Origin: a virus
Length of the DNA stretch: 64,000 nucleotides
Strand: one strand, 5' to 3'
Virus record (IMG/VR): IMGVR_UViG_3300042154_000577
Location: 1 to 64,000 of that record
The notes beneath the pieces were generated by a model. It was not told the origin of the DNA and made no database searches. It worked only from the letters and a program-made list of their open reading frames with translations. How positions within the stretch are numbered: the stretch's first letter is position 1; each line of letters starts with the position of its first letter. Positions 1 to 6,590 of the stretch are shown piece after piece. The position numbers were made by a program, and so were the translations under genes.

Positions 1-152
1 GTGGGATAGCTTGGGGAATTTTGTAGGGGGGTGGGGGGTGTTTTGTTACGGAATTTTTAATTTGGGAGATCGGGTGAGTGACGCACAGTGTAGAGGGCCC
101 CCGGAGTCCCTTGCCTATTTTTGGGGTGGTGGGGTCGTCGGTAGCTACTAAC

Positions 153-167
153 CCTAACATTGTTAGG
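153..167. repeat. 15-bp palindrome, exact copy 1
   Basis: CCTAACATTGTTAGG. Two 7-base arms flank a central A/T base. It lies upstream of the first gene. Confidence 0.85.
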
Positions 168-201
168 CCGTACAGGGGCTATTTATTGTTCCCGCTTACC
201 A

Positions 202-230
202 TGGTTTAAAGCATAACTTTGTGTTACATT
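202..230 (+). promoter_or_regulatory. Possible weak promoter of the first gene
   Basis: TGTGTTACATT at 220-230 resembles the -10 context of the strong promoter at 4993-5021 (TGTGTTACAAT). The hexamer 17 bases upstream, TGGTTT at 202-207, is a poor -35. Transcription of the first gene may instead come from further left. Confidence 0.25.
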
Positions 231-300
231 AAACCCATCGATTGATTGATCGATGCGGTTCCCTAGTCCGTCACTAGGTGCTACTCTCGAAAGGCCTATC

Positions 301-867
301 ATGGCAAAGTCAGTTATCACCATCGAGCCCGCATTGGCTCCCGCTATCCTCGTTACTACTCCCGTCGTCCCTAACATTGTTAGGCTTCGCACTGCCGCCG
401 TTGAATCCGAGAAAAGCGCTTATGGTGCGCGGCGTGATTATGCTGCAGGTATCAACGATATGACCGATATCGCATGGTACGTTGACGGGGAAAAACTGCC
501 AAAGTCAATCGAAACCGAAAAGGCAGAGTATTACAAGGCTCTTAAAGCCATTGACTACACGAACCCAAGTAACGCTTGGAAAATGGTCAAGAAATACGCT
601 CGAGAGGATGCTATCGAGCGCGGCCTGTTTGGCGAAGTGCCGCCCGAACTGGCTGACAATGGCGAAGGCGGCGAAGGCGAAGGCGAAGGCGAAACCCGCG
701 ACACGAAAACCCTGACTCTGCGCTATGTCGAAGACCTGATGGTTTTGCATAAGGCGTCCGTCAAAAAATCGGCCGCAGGGCATGAGGAATATACCGACAA
801 GGTGAAGGCCGCGCACGGTCACCTGATGGCTGCTCTCAAAGCTATGGGGGTCGATATCGGTATCTAA
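301..867 (+). CDS. Hypothetical early phage protein, 188 aa
   Basis: I do not recognise this protein. The start at 301 is chosen over an in-frame ATG at 253 because GAAAGG sits just upstream and the protein then begins MAKSVITIEPA. It has a charged N-terminal half, a Gly/Glu-rich linker (GEGGEGEGEGE, about residues 122-132) and a helical, Lys/Ala-rich C-terminus, so probably two small domains joined by a flexible linker. Codons 24-28 (PNIVR) are encoded by an exact copy of the 15-bp palindrome. A terminator follows at 910. As the first gene after the left control region it is probably early. Confidence 0.75.
   Translation: MAKSVITIEPALAPAILVTTPVVPNIVRLRTAAVESEKSAYGARRDYAAGINDMTDIAWYVDGEKLPKSIETEKAEYYKALKAIDYTNPSNAWKMVKKYAREDAIERGLFGEVPPELADNGEGGEGEGEGETRDTKTLTLRYVEDLMVLHKASVKKSAAGHEEYTDKVKAAHGHLMAALKAMGVDIGI
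370..384. repeat. 15-bp palindrome, exact copy 2
   Basis: CCTAACATTGTTAGG inside the first gene, encoding PNIVR. Confidence 0.85.
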
Positions 868-891
868 GTACATGGGGCGGCATGAGCCGCC

Positions 892-906
892 CCTAACAAT
901 GTTAGG
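892..906. repeat. 15-bp palindrome, exact copy 3
   Basis: CCTAACAATGTTAGG, 25 bases after the stop of the first gene and 3 bases before the terminator stem. Confidence 0.85.
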
Positions 907-909
907 TCT

Positions 910-935
910 AGCCCGGTTTTTACCGGGCTTTTTTT
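910..935 (+). terminator. Rho-independent terminator after the first gene
   Basis: Stem AGCCCGG (910-916) pairs with CCGGGCT (923-929) across a TTTTTA loop and is followed by a T-run (929-935). Confidence 0.85.
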
Positions 936-957
936 CGTCCGCGATTTTTACCCTTAG

Positions 958-972
958 CCTAACATTGTTAGG
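958..972. repeat. 15-bp palindrome, exact copy 4
   Basis: CCTAACATTGTTAGG, 66 bases from copy 3, in non-coding DNA. Confidence 0.85.
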
Positions 973-1002
973 CTACTGGTTTTTAGTTCCCGTTCCCGGA
1001 GC

Positions 1003-1036
1003 GCTAATACCAGTTCTCTGTGTGGGGGTAGCCAAG
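1003..1036. repeat. 34-bp direct repeat, copy A
   Basis: Begins GCTAATACCAG and ends GGGGGTAGCCAAG. It is identical to 1070-1103, and a third partial unit (GTAGCCAAG) lies near 1054. The function is unknown. Confidence 0.85.
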
Positions 1037-1069
1037 GCGGTGCCGGTACCTGAGTAGCCAAGCCGGGGT

Positions 1070-1103
1070 GCTAATACCAGTTCTCTGTGTGGGGGTAGCC
1101 AAG
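1070..1103. repeat. 34-bp direct repeat, copy B
   Basis: Second identical copy of the 1003-1036 repeat, offset by 67 bases. Two copies only, so this is not a CRISPR array. Confidence 0.85.
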
Positions 1104-1125
1104 CGGCGTTTTGCGCTGCCTAAAC

Positions 1126-1149
1126 CGATACACTGCACGCAGTGTATCG
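1126..1149. repeat. 24-bp inverted repeat
   Basis: Arms CGATACACTGC and GCAGTGTATCG are separated by AC. CTATTTTT follows, so it could act as a weak terminator or as an operator for a dimeric protein. It is unrelated in sequence to the 15-bp palindrome. Confidence 0.7.
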
Positions 1150-1198
1150 CTATTTTTCGCGTTTGGCAAGCTTTTTTTCAAATATATTTTTGCAGCGG

Positions 1199-1213
1199 GC
1201 TAACATTGTTAGG
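1199..1213. repeat. 15-bp palindrome, one end mismatch
   Basis: GCTAACATTGTTAGG in non-coding DNA. Only the first base departs from the consensus. Confidence 0.75.
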
Positions 1214-1655
1214 TTTTGGGGCTTTGGCGTTACGTTTTAGGGCTTAATGTTATTTTTACATAGTGAAAAGGTCTGGGAACCCGCATGGATGCTAGGTTCC
1301 TTGCTATTATGTTTAATGTTATAGTGTTACAAGGGGTGTATGAAGGTTGGAAAATCTGCAGCGACGGCAGAACGAGGAAAAAGCCCGGCAAGAGCAAAAC
1401 GTATTACAGGCCATTTCTGAGACCATACCCTTTTTATCACATAACAATATCACACTACTACTTTACATTACATAATAATAATAATTATCTATATAAATCA
1501 AGGACTTACGAATTTCGAGTTGCGTTTTGCCCCCTGTTCAATACCGTGTTTTCACTCCTAACTTTATAGCACTTCTATAACTTCCCCTTTTGCCCCTCAC
1601 TTGCCCCCAAAACCTTTACTCTTGCCCATGAGTAACGCTGCCGCTTACCCTTGCT

Positions 1656-1684
1656 TAGTACATCACAATGTGGTACACTATAGT
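1656..1684 (+). promoter_or_regulatory. Probable promoter of the 1.75-5 kb gene run
   Basis: A -10 of TATAGT (1679-1684) is followed by C, as at 16295 and 22093. The -35 candidate TAGTAC (1656-1661) is 17 bases upstream and resembles TTGTAC of the 16.3 kb promoter. Palindrome copy 1715-1729 lies about 30 bases after the -10. Confidence 0.5.
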
Positions 1685-1714
1685 CTCAGGTGGGAAATCG
1701 CCCCCTGAACGTCC

Positions 1715-1729
1715 CCTAACAATGTTAGG
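1715..1729. repeat. 15-bp palindrome, exact copy, in a 5' leader
   Basis: CCTAACAATGTTAGG between the promoter at 1656-1684 and the ATG at 1751, a position suited to blocking transcription. Confidence 0.85.
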
Positions 1730-1750
1730 TCTATTAGAGAAGGTTAGATC

Positions 1751-2008
1751 ATGATTAGAGTCATCAAGCGCACCCGGAACTTCCGGGTGTCCATTACAGG
1801 CAAGACCGTGGTAATCAACTTCCACCGTCGGTTCGCATCCCTGTTCACCCCTCTTACTTGGGAGTGCGCACACCCAAGCGACGTAACCCTGCTGGAGCGG
1901 GAAGCAAACCTGCTCACCTCCGGGCAGTACCAATACCTGAGCACGGTGCAGGCACGACGGCAAGTCGAGAGCGTACCTGCTGATTCCCTCGGCATCCGTT
2001 TCGCATAA
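1751..2008 (+). CDS. Hypothetical protein, 85 aa
   Basis: First gene of the second early block. It begins MIRVIKRTRNF after a GAGAAGG purine run. The protein is basic, with short beta-prone segments (FRVSITGKTVVINFH) followed by a helical segment (TLLEREANLLTSGQYQYL). It has no recognisable family motif. Promoter and palindrome lie directly upstream, so it is probably among the first genes expressed and could be regulatory. That role is inferred from position only. Confidence 0.65.
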   Translation: MIRVIKRTRNFRVSITGKTVVINFHRRFASLFTPLTWECAHPSDVTLLEREANLLTSGQYQYLSTVQARRQVESVPADSLGIRFA

Positions 2009-2017
2009 AAAACCGTG

Positions 2018-2036
2018 GGGGCTGCGGTCCAGCCCC
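2018..2036 (+). other. Intercistronic hairpin
   Basis: GGGGCTG (2018-2024) can pair with CAGCCCC (2030-2036) over a CGGTC loop. There is no T-run, so it is more likely an mRNA structure than a terminator. Confidence 0.4.
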
Positions 2037-2065
2037 AAACCAAAACCAAGAGAGAAGGAAATACC

Positions 2066-2443
2066 ATGAAAACGAAAGTCAACCAAAACACCATCAACGT
2101 CCTTATGGCGCACGTGCGCCACATCCTCGCACCCAACATGGAGGTGCGCCGGGTCAGTGCATCAAGCGAGGGCGTCGGGTTCTACGTGGACTCCCGCGCA
2201 GGGGTGCGCGACAGCGACATGGTGTTCCTCTGCTGCACGCCGACAGACCCCGAGGCGGGGGAAGTAGAAGGTGGCTGGAACATACTCGCCCGGCTCGACA
2301 ACGGGCAGTTTGTTGGCGAGTGGATGGCACAAGGCGAAAGCCTTAACGCCGACTGGTACGCTGCATGGCTGTCGGTGATGGCTAACGGGACGGGGCGCAA
2401 CTACTGGTTGCACTCCATCGAGGTCGAGGAGGTGCTGGCATGA
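2066..2443 (+). CDS. Hypothetical protein, 125 aa
   Basis: Start at 2066 follows AGAGAAGGAAATACC, a good ribosome-binding site. An upstream in-frame ATG at 2015 lacks one. The protein (MKTKVNQNTINV...) has an alpha/beta look with many Trp residues near the end (WNILARLDNG, WMAQGE, WYAAWL) and resembles small single-domain phage proteins, but I cannot name the family. Its stop overlaps the next start by ATGA, so the two are translationally coupled. Confidence 0.75.
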   Translation: MKTKVNQNTINVLMAHVRHILAPNMEVRRVSASSEGVGFYVDSRAGVRDSDMVFLCCTPTDPEAGEVEGGWNILARLDNGQFVGEWMAQGESLNADWYAAWLSVMANGTGRNYWLHSIEVEEVLA

Positions 2444-2595
2444 AGACCAAAACCAAACCCGACCTAACAATGTTAGGCAAAACCCCGGAGCCAAAGCCGA
2501 CCCCTGCGTTCACCCCAATCCAAAAAGCCGAACGCATCGTGTTCCTGCTGGCACTCATTGTGCTGGCACTTGACCTACTTATCTGGAGACCATGA
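2440..2595 (+). CDS. Small single-pass membrane protein, 51 aa
   Basis: Starts in an ATGA overlap with the preceding gene. It has a basic, Pro-rich N-terminus of about 30 residues, then one membrane segment at about residues 33-49 (IVFLLALIVLALDLLIW). Small inner-membrane proteins of this type are common in phage early regions and may modify the host envelope or exclude other phages. No specific function can be assigned. Codons 9-13 (LTMLG) coincide with an exact palindrome copy at 2463-2477. Confidence 0.7.
   Translation: MKTKTKPDLTMLGKTPEPKPTPAFTPIQKAERIVFLLALIVLALDLLIWRP
2463..2477. repeat. 15-bp palindrome, exact copy inside a gene
   Basis: CCTAACAATGTTAGG within the 51-aa membrane protein gene, encoding LTMLG. 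Confidence 0.85.
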
Positions 2596-2831
2596 TGGGA
2601 CAAGTAAAAGCCACCCTGTGCACCTGCGTCGAGTGCGGAGATGACATAGACCCTCGGCGAGTAGCTATAGGGTACAGGGTCTGCCTGTGGTGCGGCGAGG
2701 AAGCCGCAACGAACGCCCGTAAGGGCTGGACCGTGGTGCAGGAATACACCAAGGGTAACTATCAGTTCGTTACCCCTAGCAGCGTAGCAGTAACCTTGAA
2801 GCAAACTAACCCAAAGGAGATACGGACATGA
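2592..2831 (+). CDS. Small Cys-rich (zinc finger-like) protein, 79 aa
   Basis: Two Cys pairs, CVEC (residues 12-15) and CLWC (31-34), spaced as in a DksA/TraR-type or zinc-ribbon finger, with the stretch DIDPRRVAIGYRVC between them as in TraR-like proteins. It may bind zinc and act on RNA polymerase or DNA, but the match is by pattern only and the protein is short. It overlaps the previous gene by ATGA. A second in-frame ATG at 2595 has slightly better spacing from GGAG at 2585-2588. Confidence 0.7.
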   Translation: MMGQVKATLCTCVECGDDIDPRRVAIGYRVCLWCGEEAATNARKGWTVVQEYTKGNYQFVTPSSVAVTLKQTNPKEIRT

Positions 2832-2998
2832 TATTTGAAGTCGAACTAAAGCGTGAGTCCTACGTGGTGCTCACCATAGAAGCCAACACCCCTGACGAAG
2901 CCGAGGCTAAGGCGTGGGGGGAGCTAGAGCGCACCAACCCCCGCGAAGAGGGGTTCTGGAGCGTTGAGTCCATCGAGTCCATCGAGGATGCAGAATGA
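2828..2998 (+). CDS. Hypothetical acidic protein, 56 aa
   Basis: Reads MIFEVELKRESYVVLTIEA and continues with acidic helices to a run of SIESIEDAE. A beta-strand followed by the helix TPDEAEAKAWGEL resembles a minimal beta-alpha-beta fold seen in many small phage proteins. CAAAGGAGATACGGAC upstream is a good ribosome-binding site, and its stop overlaps the next start (ATGA). Function unknown. Confidence 0.7.
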   Translation: MIFEVELKRESYVVLTIEANTPDEAEAKAWGELERTNPREEGFWSVESIESIEDAE

Positions 2999-3228
2999 AG
3001 CGCCCCTACATCACCCAATACTTTGAAACCCCCAACGCATCGGGGAAAAAGCCAGCATCAACCGGCTACGCTGCAACCCTGCGCGGTGCGCGTAAGAACA
3101 TGGCCGTGCGCATCGTGCTCGGCCAATACGGGCTGGCTATAGTAGCCGAGAGGGAGAAGGCAACGACTGTGCCCCTGTGCACCATGCGCAGGACACCCAC
3201 GGGTCTGACTATCAAGGAGGGTGTATGA
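2995..3228 (+). CDS. Hypothetical basic protein, 77 aa
   Basis: Basic protein beginning MKRPYITQYFETPNASGKK with a helix SGYAATLRGARKNMAVRIVLG-like core. No family is recognised. Its last codons (TIKEGV) carry AAGGAGG, which is the ribosome-binding site of the next gene, and stop and start overlap. It belongs to a run of seven small co-translated genes between 2.4 and 4.0 kb. Confidence 0.65.
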   Translation: MKRPYITQYFETPNASGKKPASTGYAATLRGARKNMAVRIVLGQYGLAIVAEREKATTVPLCTMRRTPTGLTIKEGV

Positions 3229-3434
3229 AAGGCAAGCCGACACTGTATCTAGACCAGTACGGGAGCCGCTTCTGGGCCAAGACCATCAAAGAACTGCGCG
3301 GGCAGATCGGCATGGGCGGCTCCAAGGTATCGAAGATGTACTACGAGAAGAAGGACGGCACCACATGGCACACCGGCTACGTAATAGGCCGACACTGGCT
3401 GACGGCGTTCAAACGAGTGGAGATAAAAGCATGA
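3225..3434 (+). CDS. Hypothetical protein, 69 aa
   Basis: Begins MKGKPTLYLDQYGSRFWAKT at an ATGA overlap preceded by AAGGAGGGTGT. The start at 3225 is preferred to an in-frame ATG at 3177 that lies inside the previous gene. The protein is basic, with aromatic residues spaced through it (YLDQYG, MYYEKKDG, WHTGYVIG), suggesting a small beta-rich fold. Function unknown. Confidence 0.65.
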   Translation: MKGKPTLYLDQYGSRFWAKTIKELRGQIGMGGSKVSKMYYEKKDGTTWHTGYVIGRHWLTAFKRVEIKA

Positions 3435-3640
3435 TCACCAACACATTCATCACCGAGGATGGCAAGTACCACATCGAGACCCTTGGCAACGGGTGGGCGT
3501 ACTCAGTTACCTGCCAGCGTACAGGTAAGAACTTCTTTGTGCAGAACCACGATGCCGACACCCTGCAGCAGGAGACGAGCAACTTCGAGTGCACTGGTGC
3601 ACTGGACAACTACATGGACACACTAGGAGGAGAAGCATGA
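3431..3640 (+). CDS. Hypothetical protein, 69 aa
   Basis: Begins MITNTFITEDGKYHIETLG. Strands then a helical tail (DADTLQQETSNFECTGALD). The start lies in the ATGA overlap with the previous gene; the preceding GTGGAGATAAAAGC supplies the ribosome-binding site. No family recognised. Confidence 0.65.
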   Translation: MITNTFITEDGKYHIETLGNGWAYSVTCQRTGKNFFVQNHDADTLQQETSNFECTGALDNYMDTLGGEA

Positions 3641-3888
3641 CTAACCGAAAACAGATAGATGCAGGTGCGCAACTCAACGAGGCAGAACAGAAGTCAATGA
3701 TGCAGAAGGTGGACTTGATTCTGTCTCTCGCTGGCTCAGACCCTGCAACGATGCTAGCTGCCATTAGCTATGCGCTGGTAAATGCAGCAGCTAAGTGCGA
3801 CGTCACGCCGATGAGCGTGATCAGTGTGCTGGCCCAGATGTTTGACGACCTTGAAGGAGAAGAAGATGAAGAGGGGGAAGAGGAATGA
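3637..3888 (+). CDS. Hypothetical helical protein with acidic tail, 83 aa
   Basis: Start follows GGAGGAGAAGC inside the end of the previous gene. The protein is mostly helical (QLNEAEQKSMMQKVDLILSL, then TMLAAISYALVNAAAKC) and ends in an acidic run of Glu and Asp. Acidic C-terminal tails are common in early phage proteins that mimic nucleic acid or contact polymerase. That role is only a possibility. Confidence 0.65.
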   Translation: MTNRKQIDAGAQLNEAEQKSMMQKVDLILSLAGSDPATMLAAISYALVNAAAKCDVTPMSVISVLAQMFDDLEGEEDEEGEEE

Positions 3889-4037
3889 TCAGGTTCTTTG
3901 TGTCTGGCTGGAGCACTAGGTTCAGCCTGTGGCACTCCGAGGTCATCGAGGCCAAGAGCAAGGCTGCGGCCAAGGAGCGGTTCGTCGCTCTGCGGCCTAC
4001 GCTGAAAAATGTCAAGGTTTTAACTTTAAGGAGCTAG
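3885..4037 (+). CDS. Hypothetical basic protein, 50 aa
   Basis: Short gene beginning MIRFFVSGWSTRFSLWHSEV and starting at an ATGA overlap. One beta-like strand is followed by a basic helix (EAKSKAAAKERFVALRP). Its last codons (TLRS) carry AAGGAG, the ribosome-binding site for the 309-aa gene. The overlap with both neighbours supports it as real. Confidence 0.6.
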   Translation: MIRFFVSGWSTRFSLWHSEVIEAKSKAAAKERFVALRPTLKNVKVLTLRS

Positions 4038-4038
4038 T

Positions 4039-4968
4039 ATGTACGGTAATTCAGGTATGAGAGGTATCAGGCGGATACAGACCTACGAGGAGGCGAAGCT
4101 GCGGTACGAGCAGATCAAGCCCATCCGTGGCAGGGCTGGGGATGTGCGCCCACTAGGGGTGCGGAGCAATGACGACTACCGTATAGCTAAGCTGATAAAC
4201 CCGCTCAATAACACTACGTCCTATCAGTGCATCCTGTACCAGACGCCGGTGGTTGAGTTCAAGTCCGATGGGGATGTGGAGATCAACATGGGTGGGTATA
4301 ACTCAACTGCAACGCGGACGTTCATTGAGAAGGTTCTGTGCCTTAGCTGTTACTCAAAGAATGGCAGTAGTGTGCTGTGTCTTGGCAACAAAGCCGAGGT
4401 TGTGCTGCACACCACCAAGACCACAGTGATTCGCAAGCTGGAGGCCTACCCGTACACGTGGGAACTGGCATTGGGCGAGCCGGTGCATGAAACACAGATG
4501 AACAAAAAGAAGGCTACCACTGTTAGGCAACGGTACAGTGAGTTTGAGAAGTACCTGAAGGCAATGATCAACCTGCGCGAAGAGACACAAATGGAGGGCG
4601 TCATGGGAAACAAGTACGCCTACAAACGTATCACGTTCACTACCAGCGAGTTCGCCGAGGCGGGAGTGACCGAGTGGGGGCTGCAGCGGCCCGTGGGCAA
4701 AGCAGAGATGGAGCTAATGGCGAGTGACCAGCCGGAGGAGAGCAAGCACAGCAACTTCTACAAGGCCGCGCTTGGGATCGTTCTGGCTATCAGAGGAGGG
4801 GCCGCTGTCAGATTCTTCAAAGGTTCCGAGTTGTACTTGGCGGCGGGGTCAATCATGCCCAAGTTCCGCGAGATTGTGTACCGGCACCACAGCGACGAGG
4901 TGTTCGAGAAGGTGCTGCTGCCCGTGGGTAAGGCACCGAGTAAGAAGTACGACAGTTGGGTCAAGTGA
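4039..4968 (+). CDS. Hypothetical phage protein, 309 aa
   Basis: Last gene of the 1.75-5 kb block. Residues 70-95 contain YQTPVVEFKSDGDVEI followed by NMGGYNSTATRTFI. This resembles a recurrent but unnamed phage module of the form T-x-V-V-x-F-x-x-D-G...GGY-x-x-x-T that I recall from other phage proteins. The C-terminal third contains an Ala/Gly-rich helix and a basic end. AAGGAG spaced 6 bases from the ATG decides the start. No enzyme motif is visible. A strong promoter for the next operon follows at once. Confidence 0.75.
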   Translation: MYGNSGMRGIRRIQTYEEAKLRYEQIKPIRGRAGDVRPLGVRSNDDYRIAKLINPLNNTTSYQCILYQTPVVEFKSDGDVEINMGGYNSTATRTFIEKVLCLSCYSKNGSSVLCLGNKAEVVLHTTKTTVIRKLEAYPYTWELALGEPVHETQMNKKKATTVRQRYSEFEKYLKAMINLREETQMEGVMGNKYAYKRITFTTSEFAEAGVTEWGLQRPVGKAEMELMASDQPEESKHSNFYKAALGIVLAIRGGAAVRFFKGSELYLAAGSIMPKFREIVYRHHSDEVFEKVLLPVGKAPSKKYDSWVK

Positions 4969-4992
4969 GGAGTGTAAAGGTTGTGCTTACGC

Positions 4993-5021
4993 TTGACATA
5001 GGTACTATATTGTGTTACAAT
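4993..5021 (+). promoter_or_regulatory. Strong sigma70 promoter of the MoxR/VWA operon
   Basis: TTGACA (4993-4998), a 17-base spacer, then TACAAT (5016-5021). The -35 is perfect and the spacing ideal. Transcription should start near 5028, placing palindrome 5058-5072 at about +30 to +45. Confidence 0.85.
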
Positions 5022-5057
5022 GTAGTTTGATTAGGGGCAATACCGCCCGGTTAGTGG

Positions 5058-5072
5058 CCTAACAATGTTAGG
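5058..5072. repeat. 15-bp palindrome, exact copy, in the MoxR operon leader
   Basis: CCTAACAATGTTAGG between the promoter and the ATG at 5091. Same arrangement as 1715-1729. Confidence 0.85.
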
Positions 5073-5090
5073 TATTTTGTGGAGTTAGAA

Positions 5091-6155
5091 ATGGCTGAAG
5101 TGACATTTGGTAAGAGCATCACGCTCAAGCAAGCTGCGAACCTGATTTGCAGCAACCCGGAAACCCGGTTCCTCTTGCAGGGCGAGCCCGGTATCGGCAA
5201 GTCCTCTCTGCTGGAGATGATCTCTGCACGCATGGGCTACGAGTGTGCCTATATTGACGTACCCAATATGGACCTTGGTGACATCGCCATGCCTGTGATC
5301 GACCATGACACCAAGACGACCCGGTATTACCCCAACGCACGGTTCAAGGTGCATGAAGGCAAGCCTGTGGTTGTGATGCTCGACGAGTTCACCAAGGGTG
5401 CCGACCCGGTGAAGAACATGCTGCACCCCATGCTAGAGAAGGCAAACCCACGCTTGGGTGACATCAGCCTGAACAAGGACTGCATCGTGTTCTTGACGGG
5501 CAACCTGTCTACCGACGGTGTGGGCGACAACCTCAAGGCGCACTCAAGGAATCGACTGGTGCCTGTGACGATCAGCAAGCCCAATGCCGAGCAGTGGGTT
5601 GAGTGGGCTATCAACAAGAGCATCGAGGCCGAGGTGATTGCATGGGTGAGTCGGTTCCCGCAGGTGCTGGCATCGTACACGGACGGGGGGCAGAACGACA
5701 ACCCGTACATCTACAACCCCAAGCGCAACCAGAATGCGTTCGTGTCTCCCCGGTCATTGGAGACTGCATCTAACATTGTTAGGACACGGAGTCAGAACGA
5801 CCCGGATGCGGTGATCGCTGCGCTTACTGGTGCTCTCGGTGAGTCAGGTGCTAGGGATATGCAGGCGTACATTGAGTTTGCCGACCAGCTACCAACGTGG
5901 GAGGCGACGGTGACTAAGCCCGACACAGCGCCTGTGCCTACTAGCCCCGGTGCATGTGCCATCGTGGTGTTTGGTGCTATCTCCCGTGTGACCAAGGAGA
6001 CGATGACACCGTTCATGCAGTATCTGGAGCGGTTCGAGCCTGAGTGGCAGGCAGTGTTCGCAGTCAACATCGCCAAGGCCCCGGCCAAGCAGTCCATTGC
6101 GTTCAGTTGCAAGGCGTTTGCAACGTGGGTTTCGAAGAACCAAGATTTGCTCTGA
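5091..6155 (+). CDS. MoxR-type AAA+ ATPase, 354 aa
   Basis: Walker A is GEPGIGKS (residues 31-38, Lys37) and Walker B is VVVMLDE (Asp98-Glu99), followed by sensor-like LTGN and an Arg-rich SRNRL segment. This is the layout of MoxR/CobS-like AAA+ ATPases, which act as chaperones or disassembly motors with VWA-domain partners. Such a partner is encoded 0.4 kb downstream (6591). The start at 5091 has GGAG upstream; a GTG at 5079 is less likely. Codons near 5769 carry a near-perfect palindrome. Family placement is confident. The phage function is unknown, and cobalt chelation is unlikely because no cobalamin gene is nearby. Confidence 0.9.
   Translation: MAEVTFGKSITLKQAANLICSNPETRFLLQGEPGIGKSSLLEMISARMGYECAYIDVPNMDLGDIAMPVIDHDTKTTRYYPNARFKVHEGKPVVVMLDEFTKGADPVKNMLHPMLEKANPRLGDISLNKDCIVFLTGNLSTDGVGDNLKAHSRNRLVPVTISKPNAEQWVEWAINKSIEAEVIAWVSRFPQVLASYTDGGQNDNPYIYNPKRNQNAFVSPRSLETASNIVRTRSQNDPDAVIAALTGALGESGARDMQAYIEFADQLPTWEATVTKPDTAPVPTSPGACAIVVFGAISRVTKETMTPFMQYLERFEPEWQAVFAVNIAKAPAKQSIAFSCKAFATWVSKNQDLL
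5769..5783. repeat. 15-bp palindrome, one end mismatch, inside the AAA+ gene
   Basis: TCTAACATTGTTAGG, encoding SNIVR. Same reading frame as the copies at 370, 7596 and 18314. Confidence 0.75.
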
Positions 6156-6165
6156 GGAGGGTGGT

Positions 6166-6285
6166 ATGTACGTGTACTTTAGTAAGCGCTTGATTGTTGT
6201 GGAGTCTAACGTGGGGTGGGCATTGCCTTACTGGACTAAGCGCAAGCAAGCAGATAAGCGGATCAGTTGGGTTTTCAGGAGCTAG
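6166..6285 (+). CDS. Tiny basic protein, 39 aa
   Basis: Fills the gap between the AAA+ gene and the next gene. GAGGAGGGTGGT precedes ATG 6166. The product begins MYVYFSKRLIVVESNVGWAL and ends in a Lys/Arg-rich stretch (TKRKQADKRISW). Its end carries CAGGAGCTAGCA, the ribosome-binding site for the gene at 6288. No family recognised. It could simply serve translation coupling. Confidence 0.5.
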   Translation: MYVYFSKRLIVVESNVGWALPYWTKRKQADKRISWVFRS

Positions 6286-6287
6286 CA

Positions 6288-6581
6288 ATGGTATACGCAC
6301 AACTGAAAGATTGGCCCGCTGGGTACGAGGAGGTGGAGTACCTAGCCAAGGAGTTGAAATACCTCGCTCCTTCGTACTCGGTACACATAGAGTGCAAGAT
6401 GTTTGCTATGCAGGACGGGGTCGAGTACAGAGTAGCCATCATCCGGTGGGAGGGTAGCAACCGCTCGAACTTCAACCGTATTGAAGTATCTACGTACGAA
6501 GACATAAGCGAAGCAACTGGAATGCTCAGGTTGCTGATTGGTAACGCTAAGGCTGAGCGAAGTTTGAACATGTATTCATAA
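6288..6581 (+). CDS. Hypothetical protein, 97 aa
   Basis: ATG 6288 is preceded by CAGGAGCTAGCA. A TTG start at 6267 is less likely. The protein begins MVYAQLKDWPAGYEEVEYLA, has a strand-rich middle (VHIECKMFAMQDG, YRVAIIRW) and a helical C-terminus. It sits inside the MoxR/VWA operon and so may be an accessory of that system, but nothing in the sequence shows a function. Confidence 0.7.
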   Translation: MVYAQLKDWPAGYEEVEYLAKELKYLAPSYSVHIECKMFAMQDGVEYRVAIIRWEGSNRSNFNRIEVSTYEDISEATGMLRLLIGNAKAERSLNMYS

Positions 6582-6590
6582 GGAGAGAAC

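Larger units (their letters stand above)
1..300. other. Left-end non-coding control region
   Basis: I see no convincing gene here. The first 60 bases are very G-rich on this strand. One copy of the 15-bp palindrome lies at 153-167. A possible weak promoter lies at 202-230, and a reiterated ATCGATTGATTGATCGAT stretch lies near 238-255. The region precedes the first rightward gene at 301 and probably holds its control signals. Confidence 0.5.
868..1750. other. 883-bp non-coding region: terminator, repeats, AT-rich tract
   Basis: This is the longest gene-poor stretch in the window. It contains four palindrome copies (892, 958, 1199, 1715), a rho-independent terminator (910-935), two copies of a 34-bp direct repeat (1003 and 1070), a 24-bp inverted repeat (1126-1149), an AT-rich tract with runs of AAT (about 1436-1510), a C-rich tract (about 1575-1650) and a promoter (1656-1684). 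The combination is typical of a phage control or replication-origin region, but no origin family is recognisable. A 94-codon open frame at 1285-1569 looks non-coding. Confidence 0.6.

Noticed and set aside
1003-1103. Possible CRISPR array
   Set aside because: Only two repeats of 34 bases with a single spacer, and no cas genes apart from an isolated Cas4/RecB-like nuclease that fits phage recombination.
1285-1569. 94-codon open frame in the non-coding region
   Set aside because: No ribosome-binding site, biased low-complexity composition and AT-rich tract (HNNNNYLYK); it looks like an origin or spacer sequence.
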